Positions 31,866 through 38,774 of a stretch of 43,599 nucleotides of DNA are shown one piece after another. Origin of the DNA: a virus; the IMG/VR virus record IMGVR_UViG_3300027806_000064, positions 1-43,599 of that record; one strand, given 5' to 3'. The translations under genes were made by a program, and so were the position numbers. How positions within the stretch are numbered: position 1 is the stretch's first letter; every line of letters begins with the position of its first letter. The notes beneath the pieces are model-generated. The model had not been told where the DNA came from. It made no database searches and saw only the letters and a program-made list of their open reading frames with translations.

Positions 31866-33290
31866 TTAACCTCGTTTCTTCATTGCGGATTTAACAGCGT
31901 CTTGCACGCTGGCCTTTGACTCGCACCGTTCTTGCATGTCTTCCTCAATCGTGCCTTCGGCGATGATGTGATGGACATAGCAAGGGCGATTCATTCCAGA
32001 CTGAGCCTGACGGGTTGGGCCGATTCGCTCAATCACTTGTTCAAGGGATTCCAAATCCCATGTCTGCGAGAACAAGACGATGTTGTTGCACACGGTCTGC
32101 ATGCCGTCAATCCCGTGACCGCCGCTCTGCGGGTGGATGAACAGCGTGGTAAACCGACGATTGATAAAGTCGTCCAGAGTGCGGGGGTTGTCGTCGAAGT
32201 AACGGCCCTTCGGGAATCGCTTTTGCAGGCGGGCGAGGTCGCTCTTGAAGTAGTACGCGATGAGAACGCTGGTGCCGTTCAGTTCGTTCACTATGTCCTC
32301 AACGGCATCGAGCTTTGCGTCGTGAACTTCAATCCAATTGCCGGCGTCATCCGTGTACGCGGCACCGCTGGCGATCTGCCGGCACTTCATCGACTTGGAG
32401 CCAGACGACACAGCCTCGATCTCGTGCCCGTTGATCTCGGCAAAAAACTCCTTCTCCATTTGCCGGTACTGGTTGTATGCCTGCGACGGTAGTTTGACCG
32501 ACACGACGTTCGTGACCATCGGGGGCAGATCGAAGTAATCCTTCGCGTCGATTGTGATCGTCACGTCGCGGATGGCTTCTTTGATCTGTTGCTCGGCAAA
32601 GTGCAGCGGCTCAAGTCGGAAGTCCCACGGGTCTGAGCCAACGCGCACTTGCTGAAACCAACGCTCCTTGAACGCCGTGAACGATCGGCCGAGGCGTGCG
32701 CCAGCATCGACATACCACGCCTGGCCCCATAGATCGACGAGCCCGTTCGGCAGCGGTGTGCCAGTCATGTTCACCCACCGCCCCACGCGCTTGTGCGATA
32801 CCGTGGCGAGATCAAACGCCCGCTTGCCGCCGCCCGAGCGCCGCGCAAACACCTTGCCCGTGGACGAGCGCCGCATGTCGATGCGCAGGCCCTTGAGGCG
32901 CGTGCTCTCGTCAGCGATCACCATGTCCCAATACCAGTGTTCGCCGACCGTATCCACGAGCCATTGCAGGTTGTCGTAGTTGATGGTCGTGATCGTCGCG
33001 CGCCGCTTGATCGCCGCGATGCGCTCGGCCGGCGTGCCAACGGCCACGGAAATGTCGATATGCTTGAAGTTGCTCCACTTGGTGATTTCTCGATCCCACA
33101 CCATGCGCGCGATGCGCTTGGTCGAGACGACGAGAACATGCCGCGCTTCCCCGAGAAGCAGTAACGTGGACACGAGTTCGAGAGCCGACGCCGTTTTACC
33201 GACGCCGGTTCCTGCCCACCACTGGCAGCGAGGCACGTCGAGCGCGAAGTCTCGAAGCGCCCGCTGATAATCTCGGGGATTGAAGTGCAT
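31866..33290 (-). CDS. SNF2-like superfamily 2 helicase
   Basis: A 474-aa DNA translocase. Motif I GTGVGKT (about 28-34), a motif Ia region LVVSTKRIARMVW, motif II ADES (in place of DEAD/DEAH), motif III TGTPLPNG, motif V region HPQSGGHGIDGMQ, and motif VI QVIERIGPTRQAQ are all present in order. Phage SNF2-type helicases of this size act in replication initiation or recombination. It is the only helicase in the window; no DnaB-type enzyme is visible. It shares a base with the upstream gene's stop (TAATG). Confidence 0.92.
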   Translation of the reverse strand: MHFNPRDYQRALRDFALDVPRCQWWAGTGVGKTASALELVSTLLLLGEARHVLVVSTKRIARMVWDREITKWSNFKHIDISVAVGTPAERIAAIKRRATITTINYDNLQWLVDTVGEHWYWDMVIADESTRLKGLRIDMRRSSTGKVFARRSGGGKRAFDLATVSHKRVGRWVNMTGTPLPNGLVDLWGQAWYVDAGARLGRSFTAFKERWFQQVRVGSDPWDFRLEPLHFAEQQIKEAIRDVTITIDAKDYFDLPPMVTNVVSVKLPSQAYNQYRQMEKEFFAEINGHEIEAVSSGSKSMKCRQIASGAAYTDDAGNWIEVHDAKLDAVEDIVNELNGTSVLIAYYFKSDLARLQKRFPKGRYFDDNPRTLDDFINRRFTTLFIHPQSGGHGIDGMQTVCNNIVLFSQTWDLESLEQVIERIGPTRQAQSGMNRPCYVHHIIAEGTIEEDMQERCESKASVQDAVKSAMKKRG

Positions 33291-33604
33291 TAACCGAAGA
33301 ACAAATCGCTGCTGTCTTGCGGCTCGGCCAGTTCGTCGGGCTCGTTGAGCACGTTCGCGCAGGCGAGGCTGAACAGCGATGACTCAGCAAGCAGATACCA
33401 AAGAGCTTCGTTGACGTGGCGGTTTGGCGTGGGAGGTTGCGCTTCAATCAAGTCACGAAACTCATCCAGACTCGTGAACTCAGGCAAGTAGTCGATGCTG
33501 AGTTGCAGCAACTCTTTCAAAGCCCAATCGACACCGGATGAAGGGTGATGATCGAGATAGAGATCAAAGCGCTGAAACACGCGCTCAAGCATTGATGTTT
33601 CCAT
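33290..33604 (-). CDS. Hypothetical protein with acidic DLF tail (104 aa)
   Basis: An acidic helical protein (ALKELLQLSIDYLPEFTSLDEFRDLIEAQ with normal turns; VNEALWYLLAESSLFSLACAN) ending DSSDLFFG. No named family recognised. The last residues resemble the acidic-hydrophobic tails of four other proteins of this operon, which suggests it joins the same complex. It precedes the helicase gene with a one-base overlap and may be a helicase partner. Confidence 0.72.
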   Translation of the reverse strand: METSMLERVFQRFDLYLDHHPSSGVDWALKELLQLSIDYLPEFTSLDEFRDLIEAQPPTPNRHVNEALWYLLAESSLFSLACANVLNEPDELAEPQDSSDLFFG

Positions 33605-33615
33605 GGCCGCGCTCC

Positions 33616-33987
33616 TTATGCGAAAAGGTCGTCGTTGTTTTCGGCAAACAAATCGTCATCGCCACCTTCGCCGAAAAGATCGTCGGCACCCTGGCCTGCA
33701 GACGGTGCCGGTGCCGGTGCCGGTGCCGGTGCCGGTGCCGGTGCGGGCGCAGATGCCTTCTCAGCCTTGCCAAGACGCTTGCCGTCGATCGCTGCGACGT
33801 TGACGCTGCGCGCCTTCTCGATGTGCGCGATGAGCGCATCGACGATCGCCTCGTACTGACCGATCTCCCACCACACCGCACGCTTCTCGTTGCCAGCGAC
33901 AGGCACTTTGAGAACGTCAGTAATGAAGGTCGCCGTGACCGGAATGCCGAGCGCCGTTTGAATTTGAACAATGTTTAAGTTTGCCAT
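33616..33987 (-). CDS. Protein with Ala-Pro linker and triple DDLF tail (123 aa)
   Basis: A globular part of about 75 residues (LNIVQIQTALGIPVTATFITDVL; KRAVWWEIGQYEAIVDALI) is followed by a flexible Ala-Pro linker of about 20 residues and an acidic tail with three hydrophobic tips: DDLFG, DDDLFA and DDLFA. The layout core-linker-acidic tip is the same as in single-strand DNA-binding proteins, whose tips recruit partner enzymes. The core is not a fold I recognise. It may be an SSB-like hub or a clamp-binding adaptor; both are inference. Confidence 0.72.
   Translation of the reverse strand: MANLNIVQIQTALGIPVTATFITDVLKVPVAGNEKRAVWWEIGQYEAIVDALIAHIEKARSVNVAAIDGKRLGKAEKASAPAPAPAPAPAPAPAPSAGQGADDLFGEGGDDDLFAENNDDLFA
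33704..33745. repeat. Hexanucleotide microsatellite GGTGCC x6 plus one variant
   Basis: Six perfect GGTGCC units (33704-33739) and one GGTGCG encode, on the - strand, the Ala-Pro linker of the protein at 33616. In-frame hexamers allow linker length to vary by slippage without frameshift. Confidence 0.95.
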
Positions 33988-34017
33988 GACAGTGATACCT
34001 TTCAGTGGTGAATGTAA

Positions 34018-34722
34018 TCAGTACGCTTTGCCGCCTTCGGCCAGGCGCGCGTCCTTCTTGTGGTCTGGACGAGTGGCGTTGAACGCCAGTTTCTCGGCAA
34101 TGGCCGATGCAAGGTCGTGTCCAAATCGTTCAGATACGTCGAAGCACATGAATACCGCCCGAGCCAGTTCAACGGCAATTGCGGGTCGGTGAATAAAAAG
34201 CGCATCCTTGCGAGCCTTTCGGTGGCCCTCCATCGCCTTTGCGACATAGCTCACGATCTGCATCAGATGCGCCCGCTCCGACTTTTGTTGAAACTTGCGC
34301 AGTAGGTGCAAAAACGTCTCGTCGAAACTGGATATGTCACCCATGACTTGACCAAGATCGACTCTAAGCGCACCCGTCAGATCGGCGATGCGAATCACCG
34401 TGTCAGCCAACTCAACCTCAGTCATCAACCGATGCGGCAACTTGTCGTCCATAGTGCTGCCAACGCCTTCGTTCGCTTCGGCAATTTCGCTGACGACCAG
34501 CATCAGTTTCTCGCCAACAATGTGCGGGCGGTTGATGAGTTCTTCGCCAGTGCGCAGATCGTTCCACCAACCAGCGGTGCGAGATGCACCGTGACAGGCT
34601 TGCTCAATCACAGTCGCAGCCTTGGCGACATCGCTCGGGTAAATCAACTCTGAGCGATAGATCGAAAGCATCACGGATTGAAGCGTTCGACCGGCGTTGA
34701 GCACATCGTTGTCGATTTCCAT
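34018..34722 (-). CDS. Duplicated MazG-like nucleotide pyrophosphohydrolase
   Basis: A 234-aa all-helical protein. The first half carries EKLMLVVSEIAEANEG, DDKLPHRLMTEVELADTVIRIADLTG, the typical MazG-like EExxE...ELAD pattern. The second half repeats it in part (VSYVAKAMEGHRKARKD, AVELARAVFMCFDVSERFG, AIAEKLAFNATRPDHK), ending as single-domain phage MazG proteins do. The second copy lacks some acidic positions and may be structural. MazG enzymes hydrolyse nucleotide triphosphates; substrate here is unknown. Confidence 0.8.
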   Translation of the reverse strand: MEIDNDVLNAGRTLQSVMLSIYRSELIYPSDVAKAATVIEQACHGASRTAGWWNDLRTGEELINRPHIVGEKLMLVVSEIAEANEGVGSTMDDKLPHRLMTEVELADTVIRIADLTGALRVDLGQVMGDISSFDETFLHLLRKFQQKSERAHLMQIVSYVAKAMEGHRKARKDALFIHRPAIAVELARAVFMCFDVSERFGHDLASAIAEKLAFNATRPDHKKDARLAEGGKAY

Positions 34723-34734
34723 GTTCTAGTCCTT

Positions 34735-35010
34735 TCAGAGCAGGGGAAAATGCTCGTCGATCGACTCCCTAGTCGGACAGACGAGGACAGGGCAATTCAG
34801 ACGCTCAAGGCGCGCGAACTCGCGCACTTGCGCAGGCCGAGGGCGCTTGCCGGGAGCTTTCGTTTCAACAAAAGTCGGAGCGCGCGTTGGCAGGAGCACC
34901 AAGCAGTCGGGCGCGCTACGCTGGCCGAGCCACTTGATGAAACGAACCTCGCCGCCAAGCGCTTTGACGCGCTCGCGCAGGTATTGCTTGACGGAGCCTT
35001 CGGGAGTCAC
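34735..35010 (-). CDS. VRR-NUC domain nuclease
   Basis: A 91-aa stand-alone PD-(D/E)XK nuclease. GTG start overlaps the exonuclease stop (GTGA). It carries an N-terminal helix (EGSVKQYLRERVKALGGEV), the catalytic APDCLVLLP (Asp) and FVETKAPGKRP (E-x-K) strands, and AQVREFARLERLNCPVLVC. Family members cut flaps or branched DNA. It sits between a 3'-5' exonuclease and MazG genes in a replication/recombination operon. Confidence 0.92.
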   Translation of the reverse strand: MTPEGSVKQYLRERVKALGGEVRFIKWLGQRSAPDCLVLLPTRAPTFVETKAPGKRPRPAQVREFARLERLNCPVLVCPTRESIDEHFPLL

Positions 35011-35561
35011 TTCTTGTTCCCTTTCAACGTGCGGCGAATCTTGAGCAGGTGCTCGGCCTGGAACAGCGCGTCATCGAGCGCGTTGTGATGCGTGCCGCCG
35101 CGCGCATCGGGCTCGACATTCGGGTAGAGCGTCTTGATCGTGCGGTAACAACACTGGTTGCTGTAGCGCCAGGGAATCTCTATGCCGCAGGCGCGAAAGG
35201 CTTGTTCGCAGATCACGATGTCAAACGCGGCACCGTTGCCCCAAGGACGAACACTCGCCTGCGGCGCGCATTCGCTGTGTAGCCACATGCGGAACGCTGT
35301 CAGTGCGCGCGACAAATCTTGACGATGTGAGAGCGTCAGTTGTGAACGTGCTGCGTCGTTTTGCTGCAGCCACCACAGCACGGTGTCGCCATCGACGTGA
35401 AGGCCTACGTCCTGCGCCGAGCGAAGGTCGATCACGGTGTAGAACTTTGGGCCGATCTCAAGCGTGGCAAAGTTGAATGCAACAGCACCGATGGCGACGA
35501 TCGCGGCATTGGGCCGCGTGCTCATCGTTTCAAGGTCAATCATGCAGTCGGGATAAACCAT
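35007..35561 (-). CDS. DEDDh 3'-5' exonuclease
   Basis: A 184-aa protein starting at the ATG at 35561 that overlaps the previous stop (TGATG). Motifs: CMIDLETMST (ExoI D-x-E), LWWLQQND..., WGNGAAFDIVICEQAF (ExoII Asp), and HNALDDALFQAEHL (ExoIII H....D). The order and the His place it in the RNase T-like DEDDh superfamily, similar to small phage ExoVIII-type exonucleases. Probable role: trimming DNA ends or recombination intermediates. It is separate from the polymerase's own exonuclease domain. Confidence 0.9.
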   Translation of the reverse strand: MVYPDCMIDLETMSTRPNAAIVAIGAVAFNFATLEIGPKFYTVIDLRSAQDVGLHVDGDTVLWWLQQNDAARSQLTLSHRQDLSRALTAFRMWLHSECAPQASVRPWGNGAAFDIVICEQAFRACGIEIPWRYSNQCCYRTIKTLYPNVEPDARGGTHHNALDDALFQAEHLLKIRRTLKGNKK

Positions 35562-35758
35562 CACGCCACCTCATCAAAGTCGTCGGCCAAGTGCTTGCGC
35601 ATCATCACCGGGTTGCACTTGTGCTCAGTGCCAATCTCGTTTAGCAACACTCGGCGCGCACCGATGCGAGCCCACTCAAGGCCGCTTTTGCCACACATAC
35701 CGCACTTGGCACCGTCGTTGGCCGGCTCGATGCGGCGGAAGGGTTCAGTTGTTCGCAT
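35561..35758 (-). CDS. Small Cys-containing protein (65 aa)
   Basis: Contains CGMCGKSGLEW and HKCNP, a partial zinc-binding pattern (C-x2-C ... H-x-C). The N-terminus (MRTTEPFRRIEPAND) is basic. It overlaps the polymerase stop by 14 nt and the exonuclease start by one base, so it is translationally coupled. Possibly a small zinc-stabilised accessory protein; function unknown. Confidence 0.7.
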   Translation of the reverse strand: MRTTEPFRRIEPANDGAKCGMCGKSGLEWARIGARRVLLNEIGTEHKCNPVMMRKHLADDFDEVA

Positions 35759-37541
35759 AACCGATGTCTTTCAGAATGTCGCGCGCTTCGCGCACGTAGA
35801 ACTCGTAGTCGATGTCATCGGGCATCTGGTCAGGCAATTCCATCATCGGCCGACAACGGTCAGTCCCTGCGACCTTATTGCCGTTACTCTCGTAGCGGAT
35901 CGGCTCATCGCCCTTGGTCGAGACGATCCACCGCACTGCCTTGCCGAGCCGCTGGCCCTTGTAGATCGCTCCACCCTTCACCGTGCGAATCGTGACAAAC
36001 TGCCGAATGTCAGAGCATGCATGGACGGTCACATCGAGCGGTATCCCGTATTCAAGGTAGTCGCATACGGCATCAACGCAGATTTGGTTGTGCGGACTCG
36101 GCCAAGAAGACGCGACAGGCTCGGGTGGCGCGTAGGCGCCCTTGAGTTTGAAGCCGCCCTTGTCTTTCAGTGCGAAGTAGTTGTTTACGTCCCGGCTGTA
36201 GATCGCGCGGTAGGGCGTTTCTTCCGTCTCAAAGCCCGTCTCCAACTCCCACCCGGCGATGATGTCAAACAAGTCATGTCTGCGGCGGCGCGGGCACTTG
36301 ATGACTATGCCGTCCGTGTTTGCGCTGACGACCGGAATGCCGGCAGCCTCGATACGTTCGATCAGCATAAGCAACGCAAGCTGCCCGGTGACGGTCGTTT
36401 GAATCAGCAGGTCGGGCGCGTAGAGCGTCGAGTAGGGGTTGCCAAATTTCCCGAACGAGCCATTGAGCACGATCTTGAGCGTGTCGGCTGTAACCTTGTC
36501 CCCGGAGTTCTTGGCCCTGATCCGTGTGTCGCGGATGTCCCGGTAAACGTGAAGAAAGTGACGCCCGAGATGTTTTGGGAACAACTCAGTCTCGATGATG
36601 ATCGCCGGATAAAACGACGCCACGTCACGGTCCACGAGCATCACGTCATCGTTGGCTTCGTGCGCGATCGACTTCTCGCTGCTGTGCAGACCGCCGATGC
36701 CCATTCGGTAAACCCCCTGGCCGATTCCGATCTTCGCCTCGGCCAGCGCTTCCGGCATCTTCACGTATCCGCCAGCGTCAACGACGAAATTGGCGTCGGC
36801 GACCATCTTGAGCACGCCGGCAAACGTCTCGCTCTTGGCGCGAAGGAAGTTGGGAAAGCGGTACTTAAACGATCGCGGCACGATCTCGGGTTTGCTGATC
36901 TTGTAACCGATCAGGCGGCTCACCTTGTCCTTGATGACCGCTTCGGCGATCTGCGCGTCACTCTTGCTGCGAAGATCGACGCCGTACTCCTGGCTCATTT
37001 TCGCGCGAAGCTCGATCTGCTTCTCGAACTTGCGGAACAGCGCGATTGTCGTGTCAAGATCGTTGCCGCAGTAGTCGCGCACCACAGCGCGGCGCTCGGC
37101 AGTCTCGATCAGCGCATCGTGGTGATAGGGCAAGTCCTGCATCTTCTTGGCGTGCATCCGGCCGCCGTAGATTTTCAGGCTGACGATGCCAGGGGCGACT
37201 TCGATCAGGTCGATGTGATCGAGCCCTGTGATCTCGCAGGCGCGCTCACGCTCAAACATCCACCCTTGGACCCGAGCGCCGATGATGTACTCGGCCGCAG
37301 CTTTGATTTCCTCGCACGACGCGCCGCGGAGCGCGTAACCGATGAGCGGCGCGTCGAAGTTGCGCGAGTTGAAGCCGATCAACGTCGAGCGCCGCATTGT
37401 GTCCAGCAGGTTGCGCCGGTCGAGCGGCTGGCCGTCAAACATCTCAAACTCGCGCACCGCGCCGTTATCCACGCGCGTGAACTTGGCGAGGAAATAGTCG
37501 CGGAACACTTCGATGTCAAAGGCGACGAGGGGCTTGGTCAT
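35745..37541 (-). CDS. Compact family-B-like DNA polymerase with 3'-5' exonuclease
   Basis: A 598-aa replicative polymerase candidate. Exonuclease motifs: FDIE (D9, E11), GFNSRNFD (N58, D63), YCGND (157-161). Polymerase motifs: A DVASFYPAI (D306), B KIVLNGSFG (K356), C SANTDGIV (D410; the first Asp of the usual DTD is Asn408). After motif C, NYFALKDKGGFKLKG acts as the K-rich motif. Only about 45 residues separate motifs A and B, so the protein-priming TPR1 insertion is absent. An intrinsic terminator lies just upstream, and a small hairpin precedes the start. Confidence 0.9.
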   Translation of the reverse strand: MTKPLVAFDIEVFRDYFLAKFTRVDNGAVREFEMFDGQPLDRRNLLDTMRRSTLIGFNSRNFDAPLIGYALRGASCEEIKAAAEYIIGARVQGWMFERERACEITGLDHIDLIEVAPGIVSLKIYGGRMHAKKMQDLPYHHDALIETAERRAVVRDYCGNDLDTTIALFRKFEKQIELRAKMSQEYGVDLRSKSDAQIAEAVIKDKVSRLIGYKISKPEIVPRSFKYRFPNFLRAKSETFAGVLKMVADANFVVDAGGYVKMPEALAEAKIGIGQGVYRMGIGGLHSSEKSIAHEANDDVMLVDRDVASFYPAIIIETELFPKHLGRHFLHVYRDIRDTRIRAKNSGDKVTADTLKIVLNGSFGKFGNPYSTLYAPDLLIQTTVTGQLALLMLIERIEAAGIPVVSANTDGIVIKCPRRRRHDLFDIIAGWELETGFETEETPYRAIYSRDVNNYFALKDKGGFKLKGAYAPPEPVASSWPSPHNQICVDAVCDYLEYGIPLDVTVHACSDIRQFVTIRTVKGGAIYKGQRLGKAVRWIVSTKGDEPIRYESNGNKVAGTDRCRPMMELPDQMPDDIDYEFYVREARDILKDIGYANN

Positions 37542-37573
37542 TTTGAGAAGGGCTCGCTCAACAAGCCCTGTTC

Positions 37574-37599
37574 AAAAAGACCCCGGCCGAAGCCGGGGG
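37574..37599 (-). terminator. Rho-independent terminator inside the replication operon
   Basis: Read on the - strand: CCCCGGC-TTCG-GCCGGGG followed by TCTTTTT. It lies between the gene ending at 37623 and the polymerase start, so it should attenuate transcription into the polymerase and downstream genes. A second short stem (37550-37568, GGGCT/AGCCC) lies in the polymerase leader. Confidence 0.88.
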
Positions 37600-37622
37600 A
37601 ACTTCGAGGGAGACAACCGAGA

Positions 37623-37982
37623 TCAGGCCGAGAACATATCGTCGTTGTTGGAGCCGACACGCTTGGCGCTGCGCGCTGGCGGCGGGTTGTACGCCGTCTT
37701 CCAAACGCGGACTTCATAGGCTTTACCGCTGTCGGGATGTGTCACTGCCCGCACCGCAAACCCGCACTTGTTCTCGGGGTCGTTGCGGTAGCGCCAGGTG
37801 CCGGCCGCGCTGCGCACGTTGCTCACGATCTTGGCGATCTGATCCTTGGTCGCATCCGCTGGCACAGAAATGGCAAACGAGTCGCCATGCGCCATTTGCT
37901 TGAAGGGGTAGTGAGCATCGCGGGAGATGCCGCGACCTTTCGGTTGCGGCAGCGGCACACCCTTTTCAACGGTGTAGGTCAT
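37623..37982 (-). CDS. Conserved-looking phage protein with DDMF tail (119 aa)
   Basis: Begins MTYTVEKGVPLPQPKGRG and contains YPFKQMAHGDSFAISVP, IAKIVSNVRSAAGTWRYR and FAVRAVTHPDSGKAYEVRVWKTA. This pattern recurs in phage replication regions as an uncharacterised family that may have a DNA-binding role. It ends VGSNNDDMFSA, an acidic tip with Phe as in four other proteins of this operon. The start lies 9 nt after the stop of the small gene at 37992. Confidence 0.78.
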   Translation of the reverse strand: MTYTVEKGVPLPQPKGRGISRDAHYPFKQMAHGDSFAISVPADATKDQIAKIVSNVRSAAGTWRYRNDPENKCGFAVRAVTHPDSGKAYEVRVWKTAYNPPPARSAKRVGSNNDDMFSA

Positions 37983-37991
37983 TACTGTTCC

Positions 37992-38168
37992 TTAGCGCGA
38001 CAGTTGCGACGGGCGCACTTTGATCTGCTTACCAGTCTCCTTGTCGGCGATCTGCACAAACGAGCCGCGCTGACCGTCAACAATGCCGATCACCTTGCCG
38101 CGACCTTTGTTGCCGTGGATCGTGACGTAGTTGTAGTTCTGGCCCGGACGAATTTTGCTGAGTTCCAT
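37992..38168 (-). CDS. Small KOW/SH3-like protein (58 aa)
   Basis: ATG at 38168 after a gaaaggaac ribosome site; stop TAA at 37992. Begins MELSKIRPGQNYNYVTIHG and continues GRGKVIGIVDGQRGSFVQIADKE in short strands (KVIGIV, FVQIA, KQIKVRPSQL), a pattern of small beta-barrels of the SH3/KOW type. It fills the gap between the SSB and the DDMF protein. A nucleic-acid-binding or accessory role is possible. Confidence 0.72.
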   Translation of the reverse strand: MELSKIRPGQNYNYVTIHGNKGRGKVIGIVDGQRGSFVQIADKETGKQIKVRPSQLSR

Positions 38169-38193
38169 GATAGTTCCTTTCGGTTGAAGTCAA

Positions 38194-38769
38194 TCAGAAG
38201 AACGAATCGGTACTGGCGGCAGTCGATGCGTCGCCGTCGTCCACCACACCGAAGTCGCTGTCGGTGTAGCCCTCGCCGCCGCTGAACGCTTGGCCGTCCT
38301 TGGCGAACTGGATAGCGATCAGTTTGGCGTTAATGCGCTTGCCGTAGCCGTTGTCCTGCGCCCAAATCTCAATTGACACATTAACGTAGCAACCGCTGTA
38401 GGGTTTGCCGTCCGACTGCGTAAGCGGAGACTTGTCTTTGTCAACGACCACGGGGCGAGCCTTGTTGCGCGCGGAAACAAACATATTCCCGGCGAAGCCA
38501 TCGTAGGTCGCCTTCGTGGCGCCGTCTTGCAGGCACAGATCACCCTTGGCCTTGAGCATCGTGAGCATGTCATTGGCCTTGGCGCCCCACTTCTCTGCGG
38601 CTACGGCCTTGATCGCCTCGACAACTTTGCTAATCTCAGCCGGCTGCGTCTTCGGGTCGATGATGAACGCGGCGCTGCACGCCGTTTCACCTGTCCCGTT
38701 GAACTGCTTGGGCTCCCAAATCGAGGCGAACGCGAGTCGGACGCCGTTGAGTACAACTTTCGTGGACAT
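38194..38769 (-). CDS. Single-stranded DNA-binding protein, Enc34 type (DUF2815)
   Basis: A 191-aa protein. VVLNGVRLAFASIWEPKQF, CSAAFIIDP, AKGDLCLQDG, GFAGNMFVSARNKARPVVVD, PYSGCYVNVSIEIWAQDNGYGKRINAKL are the diagnostic segments of the DUF2815/Enc34 SSB family (OB fold). It coats single-stranded DNA during replication. The acidic tail (DDGDASTAASTDSFF) is the partner-recruiting tip. Adjacent to the Cas4-like nuclease gene with a 5-nt gap, as in other phages of this type. Confidence 0.95.
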   Translation of the reverse strand: MSTKVVLNGVRLAFASIWEPKQFNGTGETACSAAFIIDPKTQPAEISKVVEAIKAVAAEKWGAKANDMLTMLKAKGDLCLQDGATKATYDGFAGNMFVSARNKARPVVVDKDKSPLTQSDGKPYSGCYVNVSIEIWAQDNGYGKRINAKLIAIQFAKDGQAFSGGEGYTDSDFGVVDDGDASTAASTDSFF

Positions 38770-38774
38770 CGGGA

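Noticed and set aside
33704-33745. Possible CRISPR-like or iteron repeat
   Set aside because: The units are contiguous hexamers without spacers and encode an in-frame Ala-Pro linker, so this is a coding microsatellite.
35361-38285. A 974-codon open frame on the + strand opposite the polymerase region
   Set aside because: It is antisense to the polymerase, the 37623 and 37992 genes and parts of the exonuclease and SSB genes, whose motifs are unmistakable. Its product is rich in Arg/His/Asp/Val with no motif, as expected of a reverse frame in G+C-rich DNA.
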